A DNA stretch of 19,993 nt from Christensenella sp. UBA6406 (GTDB taxonomy: Bacteria > Bacillota > Clostridia > Christensenellales > UBA1242). Below the pieces are notes generated by a model, which did not search any database, was not told the DNA's origin, and saw only the letters and a program-made list of their open reading frames with translations. Positions within the stretch are counted from its first letter, which is position 1, and each line of letters opens with the position of its first letter. Positions 1 to 8,098 of this stretch are shown in pieces. Where the stretch lies: NCBI GenBank assembly GCA_002438625.1, contig DJPS01000026.1, positions 582 through 20,574 of the forward strand. The letters run 5' to 3'. A program made the translations under genes and the position numbers.

Positions 1-3000
1 TTAGTTTTAGTTGTATTTCCACCTGTTGCGTTGTTATATTCAAAAGTTACAGTAAATGATGCAACTTCGCCATTTGAATAATATCTTGACATATTTGCAT
101 TTGCTGTTCCGCTTGGGACCTTATCTCCACTCATATCTTTATTTAAAGACCATAACACTGCTACATTATTTGCGGTTGTTGCGCCTTTATTTAAAGTTGG
201 AAGTGATGACAAATCCGTTCTTGCCAAAATTTGACTAACATAGGCATTAAAGTTTCCGTTTGTGCTTGAACTTACATAACTGCCATAGATTGTTGCACCT
301 ACTGTTATGTAGCCTTTTTTGAATGCTATCATACTTTGGTTAAATGTTGTTGCAGTAATTGTGATAACTGCTTCCCTTTCTATATGCAATTCTTCTAAGC
401 CCGTACAGCCATAGAATGCACTTCCGCCCAAATTAGTAATTGTATCTACAATATTCAAATAGGCAAGTGATGAATCGTTTGCAAATGCATATGTTGGAAT
501 ATTTGTTACTCTATTTGAAAGTTTAACAGTTGTTAAATTAACGCAATTCATAAACACATTAGAACCAAGCGTAATGTTAGAGTTGTATGTGGTTGATTTA
601 GCTTCAAATGTAATTTGTTGCAATTTTGAACATCCATCAAAAGCACTTGCCCCTATACTCGTTATAAATGCTGGAATTATAATGCTTTGCATTGTTGTGT
701 TGTTCTTAAATGCATTTCCTGCAATTTGAGTTACAGCATTTCCACCGCTTGTAACAGTATATAAGAAACCATCTTTTAAATATGCAGTTGATGGAATTCT
801 AACTTGGTTAGAAGTTGTTGGAACCGCACTTGGGACATATTCAGTAATCGTTATATTTCCACCGCTTAAAACCCCTTTAAATGGCAATAAATCACCTATG
901 CTTTCGTGCTTAGTAAAATATCTACCTGCACTTACAATTTCTGTGTGTTTGTGATAGTTTCTTGCCTTAATACAATCCAATGCACTTTCGTACCATAGAG
1001 TGTTGTTGTCGCCATTTAATGATGGTAAAGTTCCGTCTTTTTGCAAGTCGTAATAACCCACAACCCTGCTCTTATATGCTGTAAATTTTGTTGTGTATGC
1101 ATTGTATGAGGTGTAAGGAACAAGCACATAACCATCCGCAGTTGCAATTAATGTGTTATCTAAAACATTTGAGCCAACAGACGTTGGTGCTGTTGCAGAT
1201 TTGAAAGTTATAGCATTTAAATTTGTGCAACCTTTAAAAGCACTTGCACCTAAACTTGTTATTTCGTTTAAACCCACTTCAACTAATCCTATACAATTTT
1301 CAAATGCATTTGCACCTATTGTTTTTACATTTGCAAATTCTATTTGTACTAATTTAGTGTTACCTTTAAATGAACTTGCACCTATATTTGTAACATTTGT
1401 TAAATCTACCTTAGCTAAACTTACGCAATTTTCAAATGCATTTGCACCTAGTGTCGAAATTGTTGTTTCAAAATCAACTGAAGTCAATGCATCATTTTCC
1501 TTGAATGCACCTGTGCCTATTGTTGTTGCTCCATTAATCTTTACTGAGCCTATAAAATCGCAATCATAAAATGCATAATTTGCCACAGTTTTTGTAATAG
1601 TTAAATTTAATTTACCTTTTAAACTTGTTGCATAAGTTGCACTAAATAATGCTGTTATATTATTTAAAACTGATTCACTTGCTGATGTCGTTGTTCCTTT
1701 AAATAGGTAAACAAAGGCATATGCAGAACTTGCATTATTTCCAACATATGGAATGCTTAAATTCATAAGACCTACACAATTAGCAAATATGTTTGCCCCT
1801 ATACTTGTTGCACTATTTGCTATTTCCACTGTTTCAAGAACAGCATTGTTTGAAAATGCGTTTGCTTCAATGGTTGTAATTTTGCTTAATTTTAAAGTTG
1901 TTAATTTTGTATTATTAAACGCATTTAAACTTATTTTTTGTACGCTTTCTGCATTTATTGCATTCAAATTAGAACCTTCAAAAGCACTCGCATTTATCGT
2001 TGTAACTTTTGCATTTATAGTCATATGCTCTATTGTACTTTGAGCAAACGCATATGCTGGTATAGTGCTAAATGTACAATTTGCAAAATCAACGTTATTC
2101 AATTTCTTTGTACCATAGAATACATAATCACTTAAAACTAAATTTGCGTTTCCTACTATATTTACAATCGCAGTATTTCTAAAACTATTTGCAGAAAGAG
2201 TTGTTGCGGTTGATAAAACAAATGTGCCTTCTGTTACGTTTCCTCCCTTCGTGTAAACTGTGCTTAAATTTGTACAATCACCAAAAGCATATGAACCAAC
2301 ACTTGTAATGTCAGTTGTTAAGCTGACAGATTTTATTTTAGTATTTGCCTTAAATGCATTAGCCCCTATGCTTGTTATTTTCACTGCATTTGTTTTACCA
2401 CTTTCACATTCATAATAATAATTTGTTGATTTAAATTTATGAACATAAGAAGGAATTTCTATTAATTCATTTTGAACAACTGCTCCATTTGCAAACTCGT
2501 TTACATTTGAAATGCTTGATAGATATCCTGTTACTGAACTACCTGATATATTGTAAGGTAACAACATTAAAGCAAATAAATAATGGTCTTTTAAACTAAC
2601 AATGCTTGTTTTTGTAATTAAAGTTGCAGTATCAAAATCTACTGATTCAGTTTCACTATAAAACCATCCTGCAAAAATGCCGTTTGGGGTATCCTTAACT
2701 TCTAGAAGGTTATCTCCATATTCAACTCCACATTTTAAAGAATATGAAACTTTATCTCCATTTGCATAAACAAAAGTTACATTTGTGAAACTCTTTTCCC
2801 ATTGTGCAGTTATAGTATCATCAGTTGAGCCAAAAGTATATGTGAATGTTGTTTTCCCCTCAGTTGCTATATATGCATCTAATGAGCCCGTGCCAGTTAA
2901 TTTCCAGCCTATAAATGAATAACTTTGTTTTGTTGGCAAGTTTATTGTTAGTGTCTCGCCAATTTTGCCACTATATTGCTTATCTTCCGTACCATTATCC

Positions 3001-5807
3001 AATTCCACTGTAACTTTATAAGTGTTTGCAGTGTATTTTGCCACAAATACAATGTTTTCAGTTTTTGCAATATTAACAATAACTGTTGCACTATTTTGTC
3101 TAGAAATTGTATAATTTACATCGTTTTCACGGATAGTTATCTCGCCTTCATCGTAAAATACTTTTCCACTAATTTCCCAATTTGCAAAACTATATCCTAC
3201 TTTTGTAAATTCGTTCTTCTTTAATTTTTGCATCTCGCCAAAAGTGAAACTACTCATTGACATTGTGCCTTTACCTTCACCAGCATCGTATAGCACATTA
3301 TATGTTTTTCTATCCCATTTAGCATAGGCATTTACATTGCTATTTGGCATTGTTTGATAATCAAATAATTGCGTTAAATTTTCATCTTTATACCAAGATG
3401 TGAAAGTGTTTCCTATCTTGCTAGGTGTGTCTATTGTAGGAATTGCACTTCCATAAGCAACGCTAAATGTCTTTAATATTGTGCCATCACTTACATAATT
3501 CAATGTAAACTTATTTGCACTATATGAAGCTATTAGCACTATTGACACAACTGCACTATCATCTTTAATTAATGTAGATAAACCCAAGCTTTTAATTAAG
3601 TCAAGTGTAATCGTTATAGTGTTTGCAATAATTGTATCGTTATATTTGAAACCAACAAACTCATATCCTATTTTTTCAAAACTTTTATCATTTGCTACAA
3701 GTTCATCTATTGAAAGTAATGTTACAACATCTCCTAACTTAAATGTTGTGTTTGTTTTTGTGTAAATCGTTCCATTTTCACTTGCATATTGAATCGTATA
3801 CACATTTGCCTTATAATTAACAACCAAGACAAGTGAGCCATTTTCTTTCACTTCACCAGATAATACATTGCCATCATCTAAATTACTATAAGTGTAACCT
3901 TCTATATCTTCAATTACCGCATTTACTATACTTCCGCTTACACCCTCATATGTTGCACTTTTAATTATTTGGTTACCACACTTATATTGAACACTATATG
4001 TCGCTTTAGAATTTGCTATCCATTTCGCATATAGAGTATGATTTGACTTGTTTGTTACAATCGTACTAGTTATTACTTCGCTTGAAGCTGAAAATAAGCT
4101 ATCTGTAAACCATCCGCCAAAAGTATAACCTGCTCTTTCAGCACTTGGTAAGGTACCATATGCATCACCTATAACGCATAATTTTGTAGTTTTTGATTCT
4201 GTACCATCATTATATTCAAATGTTACAACTACGCTATGCAAATCCCAAACTGCATATAAATTTATGACAAAATCTTCTTTACCTTTACCTCCTAGTGTAT
4301 AATCAGTGATTGCTTTCCATACAGACACAACTTCCGTTCCACTACCTGTTGACCTTACCATATTTATTGTACTAAGAGTGCTTTCGTCCAAAGAAATACT
4401 GCTTTCGCTTAAATTTAAGTTAAATACTACATCTGTCTTTCCTTCTGTTGTCCAACCCTTGAAATTATAACCAACACGACTGAACCCTGCATTTTGGATT
4501 GTATATGAACTACCAAATTTAAGAGCGACATCATCCATTGCTCCGCCTACACTTTCAGCATTTTTATTGTAAATAAGTTTAATGCTTACAGGTCTATAGC
4601 CAGCATAAATTGTAAAGTCTTTATCCTTTGTTATTGTCTCTCCAATCATTATGGTGCAAGCACTATTTATATACCAGCCTGTAAAAATATAACCCGCCTT
4701 TGTTGGTGCTGGCAAATTAGAATAAGCACCACCATACGTACCTTCAATCTTAGATAAAGAACCATTTCCACCATTATAGTTTAGTGTTATTTGAACTGGA
4801 GTTGGTGCATAAGTCCAAACAGCTGTAAAATGAGTATCTTCATCGGCTTTATACGTTGCACTTGTATACGTATTCCCATTTAACATCCAACCGCCAAATG
4901 TGTAACCAGCATATGTATCTATATCACTACTTTGTTTTAGTGCTACAGTTGAACCTTTATCAACGACTGCTAAAGGTATTCTCTTTGCCCCTTGCAAAAT
5001 GCTACCGTTTTGAGTTTTGAAAGACACATCTTGCCATATAACGACTTTATGACTATTTGGCATTTCATCATCCATAATTATTTTTACGCCATTTATAACA
5101 TCTTCATTGGATAATGTATCTTTACCAAGGATTTCTTTTACATAATCTTCCATATGAGCAACTTGTAATGCCTCTGCAATAACACTAACCGTAAGTTCAC
5201 CAATTCCACTACCATCAATGCTTACATTGTCGGCAACACTAACCACAGAACCAATGTTATAAGCATTTCCTTGTTCCATTGAATAGCTTGTTAGTGATGG
5301 CAAACGCAATACATCCATTAACCTATAAGTTTTAGAACTATCACCTACTTCTATCAATTTTCCATTTAAATCTGTTAAATAATAACTCCTATCCTTATAA
5401 ACCCATTTGTAATCGCTACCCTCGTATGAAGAATAACAATAAGCATTTAATGCTTCTAAATATTTTTTATTGTTTGAAGATAGAGATTTATTTGAAGAAT
5501 AATTTATTCTAACTCTAACATAACAAGACAATGAATCATCCGCTTTACTAATTTCGATTGGCTTTGCCGTTCCGTCCGCATTTTTATTTATTAACGCATA
5601 AGGCAAAATATCATCTCCACTAATGGTTAATTGAGAACTCATATTTTCAAGTTCTATTTTACCAAACTTAATCACACCAACATTTTGTTTTGTACTCGCA
5701 CTGAAATATGCAAATGTAAAAAGACCGCCAGTTACTATAACTAAAGCAACAAGCACTGAAATAATTCCTAAAACTGTTTTTCTCTTATCTTTAAAAAACG
5801 CTTTCAT
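1..5807 (-). CDS. Giant secreted surface protein: TasA-like N-terminus, InlB B repeats, BspA-like LRRs (3' end beyond window)
   Basis: The frame stays open from the ATG at 5807 to base 3, giving 1,935 codons, and continues past the left edge. The start has a GGGGGA ribosome binding site six bases upstream. Residues 1-39 form a SipW-type signal peptide: a basic start, a hydrophobic core and then FAYFSAS, as in TasA/camelysin-class proteins. Residues about 40-250 look like the domain that follows such signals, including an IAEALQVAH segment. About residues 270-1110 hold successive InlB/Listeria-Bacteroides-type B repeats, recognisable by GYTFGGW, GYIFTGWY, GYNFKGW and AYAKW. About residues 1140-1890 hold LRR_5/BspA-like repeats of 22-23 residues with the ANAFxNCxxL pattern. 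Near the left edge another B-repeat-like stretch (FTVTFEYNN) begins. The likely role is an exported adhesin or matrix protein; the ligand is unknown. No anchor is visible because the C-terminus lies outside. Plus-strand reading frames inside it are shadows. Confidence 0.9.
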   Translation of the reverse strand, partial: MKAFFKDKRKTVLGIISVLVALVIVTGGLFTFAYFSASTKQNVGVIKFGKIELENMSSQLTISGDDILPYALINKNADGTAKPIEISKADDSLSCYVRVRINYSSNKSLSSNNKKYLEALNAYCYSSYEGSDYKWVYKDRSYYLTDLNGKLIEVGDSSKTYRLMDVLRLPSLTSYSMEQGNAYNIGSVVSVADNVSIDGSGIGELTVSVIAEALQVAHMEDYVKEILGKDTLSNEDVINGVKIIMDDEMPNSHKVVIWQDVSFKTQNGSILQGAKRIPLAVVDKGSTVALKQSSDIDTYAGYTFGGWMLNGNTYTSATYKADEDTHFTAVWTYAPTPVQITLNYNGGNGSLSKIEGTYGGAYSNLPAPTKAGYIFTGWYINSACTIMIGETITKDKDFTIYAGYRPVSIKLIYNKNAESVGGAMDDVALKFGSSYTIQNAGFSRVGYNFKGWTTEGKTDVVFNLNLSESSISLDESTLSTINMVRSTGSGTEVVSVWKAITDYTLGGKGKEDFVINLYAVWDLHSVVVTFEYNDGTESKTTKLCVIGDAYGTLPSAERAGYTFGGWFTDSLFSASSEVITSTIVTNKSNHTLYAKWIANSKATYSVQYKCGNQIIKSATYEGVSGSIVNAVIEDIEGYTYSNLDDGNVLSGEVKENGSLVLVVNYKANVYTIQYASENGTIYTKTNTTFKLGDVVTLLSIDELVANDKSFEKIGYEFVGFKYNDTIIANTITITLDLIKSLGLSTLIKDDSAVVSIVLIASYSANKFTLNYVSDGTILKTFSVAYGSAIPTIDTPSKIGNTFTSWYKDENLTQLFDYQTMPNSNVNAYAKWDRKTYNVLYDAGEGKGTMSMSSFTFGEMQKLKKNEFTKVGYSFANWEISGKVFYDEGEITIRENDVNYTISRQNSATVIVNIAKTENIVFVAKYTANTYKVTVELDNGTEDKQYSGKIGETLTINLPTKQSYSFIGWKLTGTGSLDAYIATEGKTTFTYTFGSTDDTITAQWEKSFTNVTFVYANGDKVSYSLKCGVEYGDNLLEVKDTPNGIFAGWFYSETESVDFDTATLITKTSIVSLKDHYLFALMLLPYNISGSSVTGYLSSISNVNEFANGAVVQNELIEIPSYVHKFKSTNYYYECESGKTNAVKITSIGANAFKANTKIKSVSLTTDITSVGSYAFGDCTNLSTVYTKGGNVTEGTFVLSTATTLSANSFRNTAIVNIVGNANLVLSDYVFYGTKKLNNVDFANCTFSTIPAYAFAQSTIEHMTINAKVTTINASAFEGSNLNAINAESVQKISLNAFNNTKLTTLKLSKITTIEANAFSNNAVLETVEIANSATSIGANIFANCVGLMNLSIPYVGNNASSAYAFVYLFKGTTTSASESVLNNITALFSATYATSLKGKLNLTITKTVANYAFYDCDFIGSVKINGATTIGTGAFKENDALTSVDFETTISTLGANAFENCVSLAKVDLTNVTNIGASSFKGNTKLVQIEFANVKTIGANAFENCIGLVEVGLNEITSLGASAFKGCTNLNAITFKSATAPTSVGSNVLDNTLIATADGYVLVPYTSYNAYTTKFTAYKSRVVGYYDLQKDGTLPSLNGDNNTLWYESALDCIKARNYHKHTEIVSAGRYFTKHESIGDLLPFKGVLSGGNITITEYVPSAVPTTSNQVRIPSTAYLKDGFLYTVTSGGNAVTQIAGNAFKNNTTMQSIIIPAFITSIGASAFDGCSKLQQITFEAKSTTYNSNITLGSNVFMNCVNLTTVKLSNRVTNIPTYAFANDSSLAYLNIVDTITNLGGSAFYGCTGLEELHIEREAVITITATTFNQSMIAFKKGYITVGATIYGSYVSSSTNGNFNAYVSQILARTDLSSLPTLNKGATTANNVAVLWSLNKDMSGDKVPSGTANANMSRYYSNGEVASFTVTFEYNNATGGNTTKT

Positions 5808-5810
5808 AGT

Positions 5811-5819
5811 ATTTCCCCC
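5811..5819 (-). promoter_or_regulatory. Ribosome binding site of the giant surface-protein gene
   Basis: GGGGGAAAT lies just upstream of the ATG at 5807, with six bases between GGGGGA and the start. It is richer in G than the AGGAG-type sites elsewhere in the window. It is listed because it decides the start, and because it is complementary over nine bases (one G-U pair) to the C-rich loop of the RNA candidate at 6290-6479. Confidence 0.6.
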
Positions 5820-5945
5820 AAACATATCTGCAAGATTCATTTAATCTCGTTTAAGTTTATCAGTAACAACTTCTATTTAATGACACTTCAATTCTAATAA
5901 ATTTTGATTTCTATCCATTAATTTAATTTGCTTAATTTGGACAAA

Positions 5946-5974
5946 TTTATACAATTTTACACTACATTAAACAA
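5946..5974 (-). promoter_or_regulatory. Possible promoter of the giant surface-protein gene
   Basis: TTGTTT, a 17-base spacer and TATAAA lie in the right orientation, giving a leader of about 130 nt before the ATG at 5807. The -35 box matches consensus at only three of six bases, and the region is so AT-rich that chance matches are common. No better candidate was seen closer to the gene. Confidence 0.3.
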
Positions 5975-6099
5975 TCAAAAAATAAATCAAATTTATTTTG
6001 TTTAATTTTTCGCCTTATTAAAATATTGAAAGTTGTTGAATTGTTCACATATATTATGCCTTTTTTTGTAGAAAAACACAAGCGAATTTGCATTATTTT

Positions 6100-6127
6100 T
6101 TGACATTTTTATATATAAATATATAAT
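6100..6127 (+). promoter_or_regulatory. Consensus sigma-A-type promoter pointing rightward into the gap
   Basis: TTGACA and TATAAT are both exact consensus, separated by 16 bases (6106-6121). The nearest protein gene downstream in this orientation is glmS, more than 8 kb away, so the promoter cannot be explained by a coding gene. An 11-base near-palindrome (ACAAG-C-CTTGT, 6130-6140) sits at the expected start point and could be an operator. The -10 region lies in a run of A and T, which weakens the call somewhat. Confidence 0.45.
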
Positions 6128-6133
6128 AAACAA

Positions 6134-6286
6134 GCCTTGTACACACTTTTACATATAAAACATTTAAAAATCATAAGAAAACAACATTAAATTAATTAAT
6201 TATATTTAAATTATTCTTATTCGTTACCAAGTATTTCCACTTGATAAAAAAATGGATAAGCAATAACTGTGCTTTATCCACTTTTT
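6134..6286 (+). ncRNA. Possible short plus-strand transcript, convergent with the minus-strand RNA
   Basis: This unit is inferred from an exact-consensus promoter at its left end and a hairpin with a short T run (6253-6286) at its right end, which would give about 150 nt. No open frame with a ribosome binding site was seen. A small hairpin (CAAGT/ACTTG, about 6229-6244) precedes the terminal stem. No RNA family is recognised. The unit could also be a by-product of an AT-rich spacer, so it is a weak prediction. Confidence 0.25.
6253..6286. terminator. Hairpin terminator, usable from either strand
   Basis: TGGATAAGC (6253-6261) pairs with GCTTTATCCA (6271-6280), with one bulged base and a nine-base loop. 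On the plus strand it is followed by five T (6282-6286). On the minus strand it is followed by seven (6252-6246). It could end the plus-strand unit, or back up the terminator of the minus-strand RNA at 6290-6319. Confidence 0.5.
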
Positions 6287-6289
6287 AAC

Positions 6290-6319
6290 AAAAAAAATAC
6301 CCCCACTATGGAGATATTT
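6290..6319 (-). terminator. Intrinsic terminator of the minus-strand RNA candidate
   Basis: On the minus strand AAAUAUCUCC (6319-6310) pairs fully with GGGGGUAUUU (6304-6295) around a five-base loop, using two G-U pairs. U residues then continue to 6290, making a run of eight. On the plus strand the two G-U pairs become C-A mismatches, so the element is oriented for the minus strand. Confidence 0.7.
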
Positions 6320-6479
6320 TTTCTTTTTACTACGCAAATTATTTTAAAAAACAATTTGTTCATTGAGTTGTGAAACACACTAGACATCAATTTTGAAAAT
6401 ATAAGGGGAGAAATTTCAAAATTGTATAAAGTTTTAATGCACTTCACATATATCCAAATATAGTAAAAAATCAAACAAC
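6290..6479 (-). ncRNA. Candidate structured small RNA, about 190 nt, with a C-rich hairpin loop
   Basis: The unit runs from an expected start near 6479, seven bases below a strong promoter, to the T run of an intrinsic terminator at 6290. The predicted transcript folds into nested pairings. The outer stem pairs 6470-6461 with 6332-6323 (UUUUUUACUA with UAGUAAAAAG). An inner stem pairs 6448-6443 with 6374-6369 (UGUGAA with UUCACA). A perfect 11-bp apical hairpin pairs 6424-6414 with 6398-6388 and has a 15-base loop reading UUUCUCCCCUUAUAU. A large unpaired or weakly paired bubble lies between the outer and inner stems. The length and rod-with-bubble outline recall 6S RNA, and the C-rich loop recalls Shine-Dalgarno-pairing sRNAs of Gram-positive bacteria, but no family was identified. 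A 73-codon frame here starts inside the -10 box and runs into the terminator, so it is unlikely to be a gene. Confidence 0.5.
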
Positions 6480-6485
6480 ACAAGT

Positions 6486-6514
6486 AGTATAGCACATAAT
6501 TTTAAATTTGTAAA
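6486..6514 (-). promoter_or_regulatory. Extended -10 promoter of the minus-strand RNA candidate
   Basis: TTTACA (6514-6509), a 17-base spacer and TATACT (6491-6486), with TG one base before the -10 box (TGC-TATACT). This is one of the best promoter matches in the window, and no coding start follows it for almost 700 bases. Confidence 0.65.
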
Positions 6515-6639
6515 GACCCTTTTCAAAAATTTTTTAACACAATTTGTCTTAAAATGCAATTTTTAATAACATTACACCACATTTAGTAGTTTAAATTGAC
6601 AACGCAACAACATATTGATTTAAAATTAAATTTAATTTT

Positions 6640-7458
6640 TTAAAAAATTTTAAAAAGTTTTATACCTAGCAATTTATAAAACAACAAATAAATGCTTAAA
6701 CATACTATAACTGCCATTGTTACATCGCTTAGAAAGTGTGCACCATAAATTAACCTACTTACAGCGACCATAGCAACAAAAGCTATGATAAGCACATTTA
6801 GTGCAAAATATTTCTTTTTATCTATATTGAGTATTCTTGCAAGCGGAAGCAAACATAAAAGCGCCATTGCAGATGTTACATGGCCAGAGTAAAATGACTT
6901 GCCACCACCGAAGCCATTTATAGACCACCAAGGAGTGAACAGTGCAAAATTCTCGCCATCAACCATATCATAAAAACGACATCTACCCCAAACCATTTTA
7001 ATAACTTGATTGCATAACAAAATGGCGACTAAATAAATTATTGCAAAAACTGAAAATCTAAACAATTTAGTAATTGTTTCTTCTTTTATTTTATTTAAAC
7101 AATAAGATAATAATGATATAGACAAGATTGACAATAAAAACACAACATAAAATTCAATTAATGTCCCAAAAAATCGTTGGAAACAAACACAAGTCATTAC
7201 AAATGAAAATAATATACATACAAAACTTAAAACTAAATGCCACCCTTTTTCACTATTTTTTAAATACGTTGCGATAACACAAAGGCAAAAAGGAATAAGT
7301 GCATAAAAAGGAAGTTCACCAAATAAATCAAAAAATTTTGCATAAAAGTTTTGATTATTATAAATTGCTATATCTATTTGCAAGTCATAAAAACTTGCAA
7401 CAATCATTAGGCAAAGACACAAAAAATACGCTAATACAATCCAATATCCCTTTTGCAT
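6640..7458 (-). CDS. PAP2-family membrane phosphatase
   Basis: This 272-residue integral membrane protein probably removes phosphate from a lipid phosphate or pyrophosphate at the membrane, such as phosphatidic acid, phosphatidylglycerol phosphate or undecaprenyl pyrophosphate. The three PAP2 signature motifs are present: K154-x6-R161, SGH at 191-193 (His193 as acid/base), and SR-x3-GxH-x3-D at 234-245 (His241 the nucleophile, Asp245 its partner). Arg161 is followed by Phe rather than the usual Pro. Several hydrophobic segments precede motif 1, and a long loop with GFGGGKS joins motif 1 to SGH. The start has a strong AGGGAGGAG ribosome binding site. The gene lies 65 bases below the small membrane protein and is the last of the lipid cluster. 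Its substrate cannot be read from the sequence. Confidence 0.88.
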   Translation of the reverse strand: MQKGYWIVLAYFLCLCLMIVASFYDLQIDIAIYNNQNFYAKFFDLFGELPFYALIPFCLCVIATYLKNSEKGWHLVLSFVCILFSFVMTCVCFQRFFGTLIEFYVVFLLSILSISLLSYCLNKIKEETITKLFRFSVFAIIYLVAILLCNQVIKMVWGRCRFYDMVDGENFALFTPWWSINGFGGGKSFYSGHVTSAMALLCLLPLARILNIDKKKYFALNVLIIAFVAMVAVSRLIYGAHFLSDVTMAVIVCLSIYLLFYKLLGIKLFKIF

Positions 7459-7523
7459 TTCGGTACTCCTCCCTTTTTAAATTTTTTATATTAGATTATT
7501 TAATAAAAACAAAAAAACTTGCT

Positions 7524-7967
7524 TTACCAATTTAACCAAACTGAAAGACCAAAATATAAAATGTAAAAATCAATAATGCCTAAAATACACATAAAAAACA
7601 TATATTTTCTATCTGATTGCCTATAATCCTTTAATGCAGTTTTTTTATACTTTTTTAACTCTCTTTCAATGTCATTAGAATTTGCACCATATTCTTCGTA
7701 AAGTTTTATACTCTTTTCTTTTAGAGATGTTTTATACATCGTATGCGTTACCGAATATGTTCTAAAAATCTTCGCAATTACAAGTGCGACACCAACAAAC
7801 ATAAAGAAAACAGCAATTAAAAATAAAACTCTAAAACTAGTTTTAAATTTTGCACTTAAAAAATAGAAAGCAACCGCTAGCACAAAACTTAAATACATTG
7901 CCAAATTTAAATAATCGACTTCCTTTAATTTTTCACCAATACTCATAAGTTTCATTCTATCATACAT
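7524..7967 (-). CDS. Small unknown membrane protein in the lipid/LTA cluster
   Basis: This 147-residue protein matches no family I recognise. It has three likely transmembrane helices, at about residues 19-39, 47-68 and 121-145. Between helices 2 and 3 lies a charged cytoplasmic or external stretch of about 50 residues rich in Lys, Glu and Tyr (ERELKKYKK, KDYRQSDRKY). The start is uncertain: ATG codons occur at residues 1, 5 and 8, and none has a good ribosome binding site, only a weak GTGGA before the first. The gene sits between the LtaS-like gene (131 bases upstream) and the PAP2 gene (65 bases downstream). It may therefore serve the same lipid process, but that is inference from position only. 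Confidence 0.72.
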   Translation of the reverse strand: MYDRMKLMSIGEKLKEVDYLNLAMYLSFVLAVAFYFLSAKFKTSFRVLFLIAVFFMFVGVALVIAKIFRTYSVTHTMYKTSLKEKSIKLYEEYGANSNDIERELKKYKKTALKDYRQSDRKYMFFMCILGIIDFYILYFGLSVWLNW

Positions 7968-8025
7968 TTAAAAATTTTTCCACTATTTTTTGAAAAAAAC
8001 TTATATATTTTACCTATTATGCCTT

Positions 8026-8070
8026 AAAAAACTTTTTAAATACAGTTCTACTTACCGCACTTAAAAAGTT
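8026..8070 (-). terminator. Possible weak terminator after the LtaS-like gene
   Basis: AACTTTTTAA (8070-8061) can pair with TTTAAAAAGTT (8040-8030) around a loop of about 20 bases, and the T run continues to 8026. The stem is nearly all A-T and the loop is long, so termination would be partial at best. If real, it would separate the kinase/LtaS pair from the two downstream genes. Confidence 0.3.
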
Positions 8071-8098
8071 CTTAAAATTTTCAACTATTAAAATAAAC

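Noticed and set aside
1153..2135. Plus-strand reading frames of 65-138 codons within the left surface gene
   Set aside because: They are antisense shadows of the LRR repeats, which lack stop codons on the opposite strand; the minus frame has signal peptide, repeats and continuity.
6274..6495. 73-codon minus-strand reading frame in the gap
   Set aside because: Its GTG start overlaps the -10 box of the only good promoter, it has no ribosome binding site, it reads through the terminator hairpin, and its composition (Cys, Phe, Ile, Tyr) looks like non-coding AT-rich DNA.
6596..6627. Plus-strand TTGACA followed by TAAAAT near the PAP2 3' end
   Set aside because: The spacer is about 19 bases and nothing plausible follows in that direction except the antisense of PAP2.
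6610..6645. AAAATTAAATTTAATTTT palindrome after the PAP2 stop as a terminator
   Set aside because: It is entirely A-T with no real loop or distinct T tail, so it is too weak to call.
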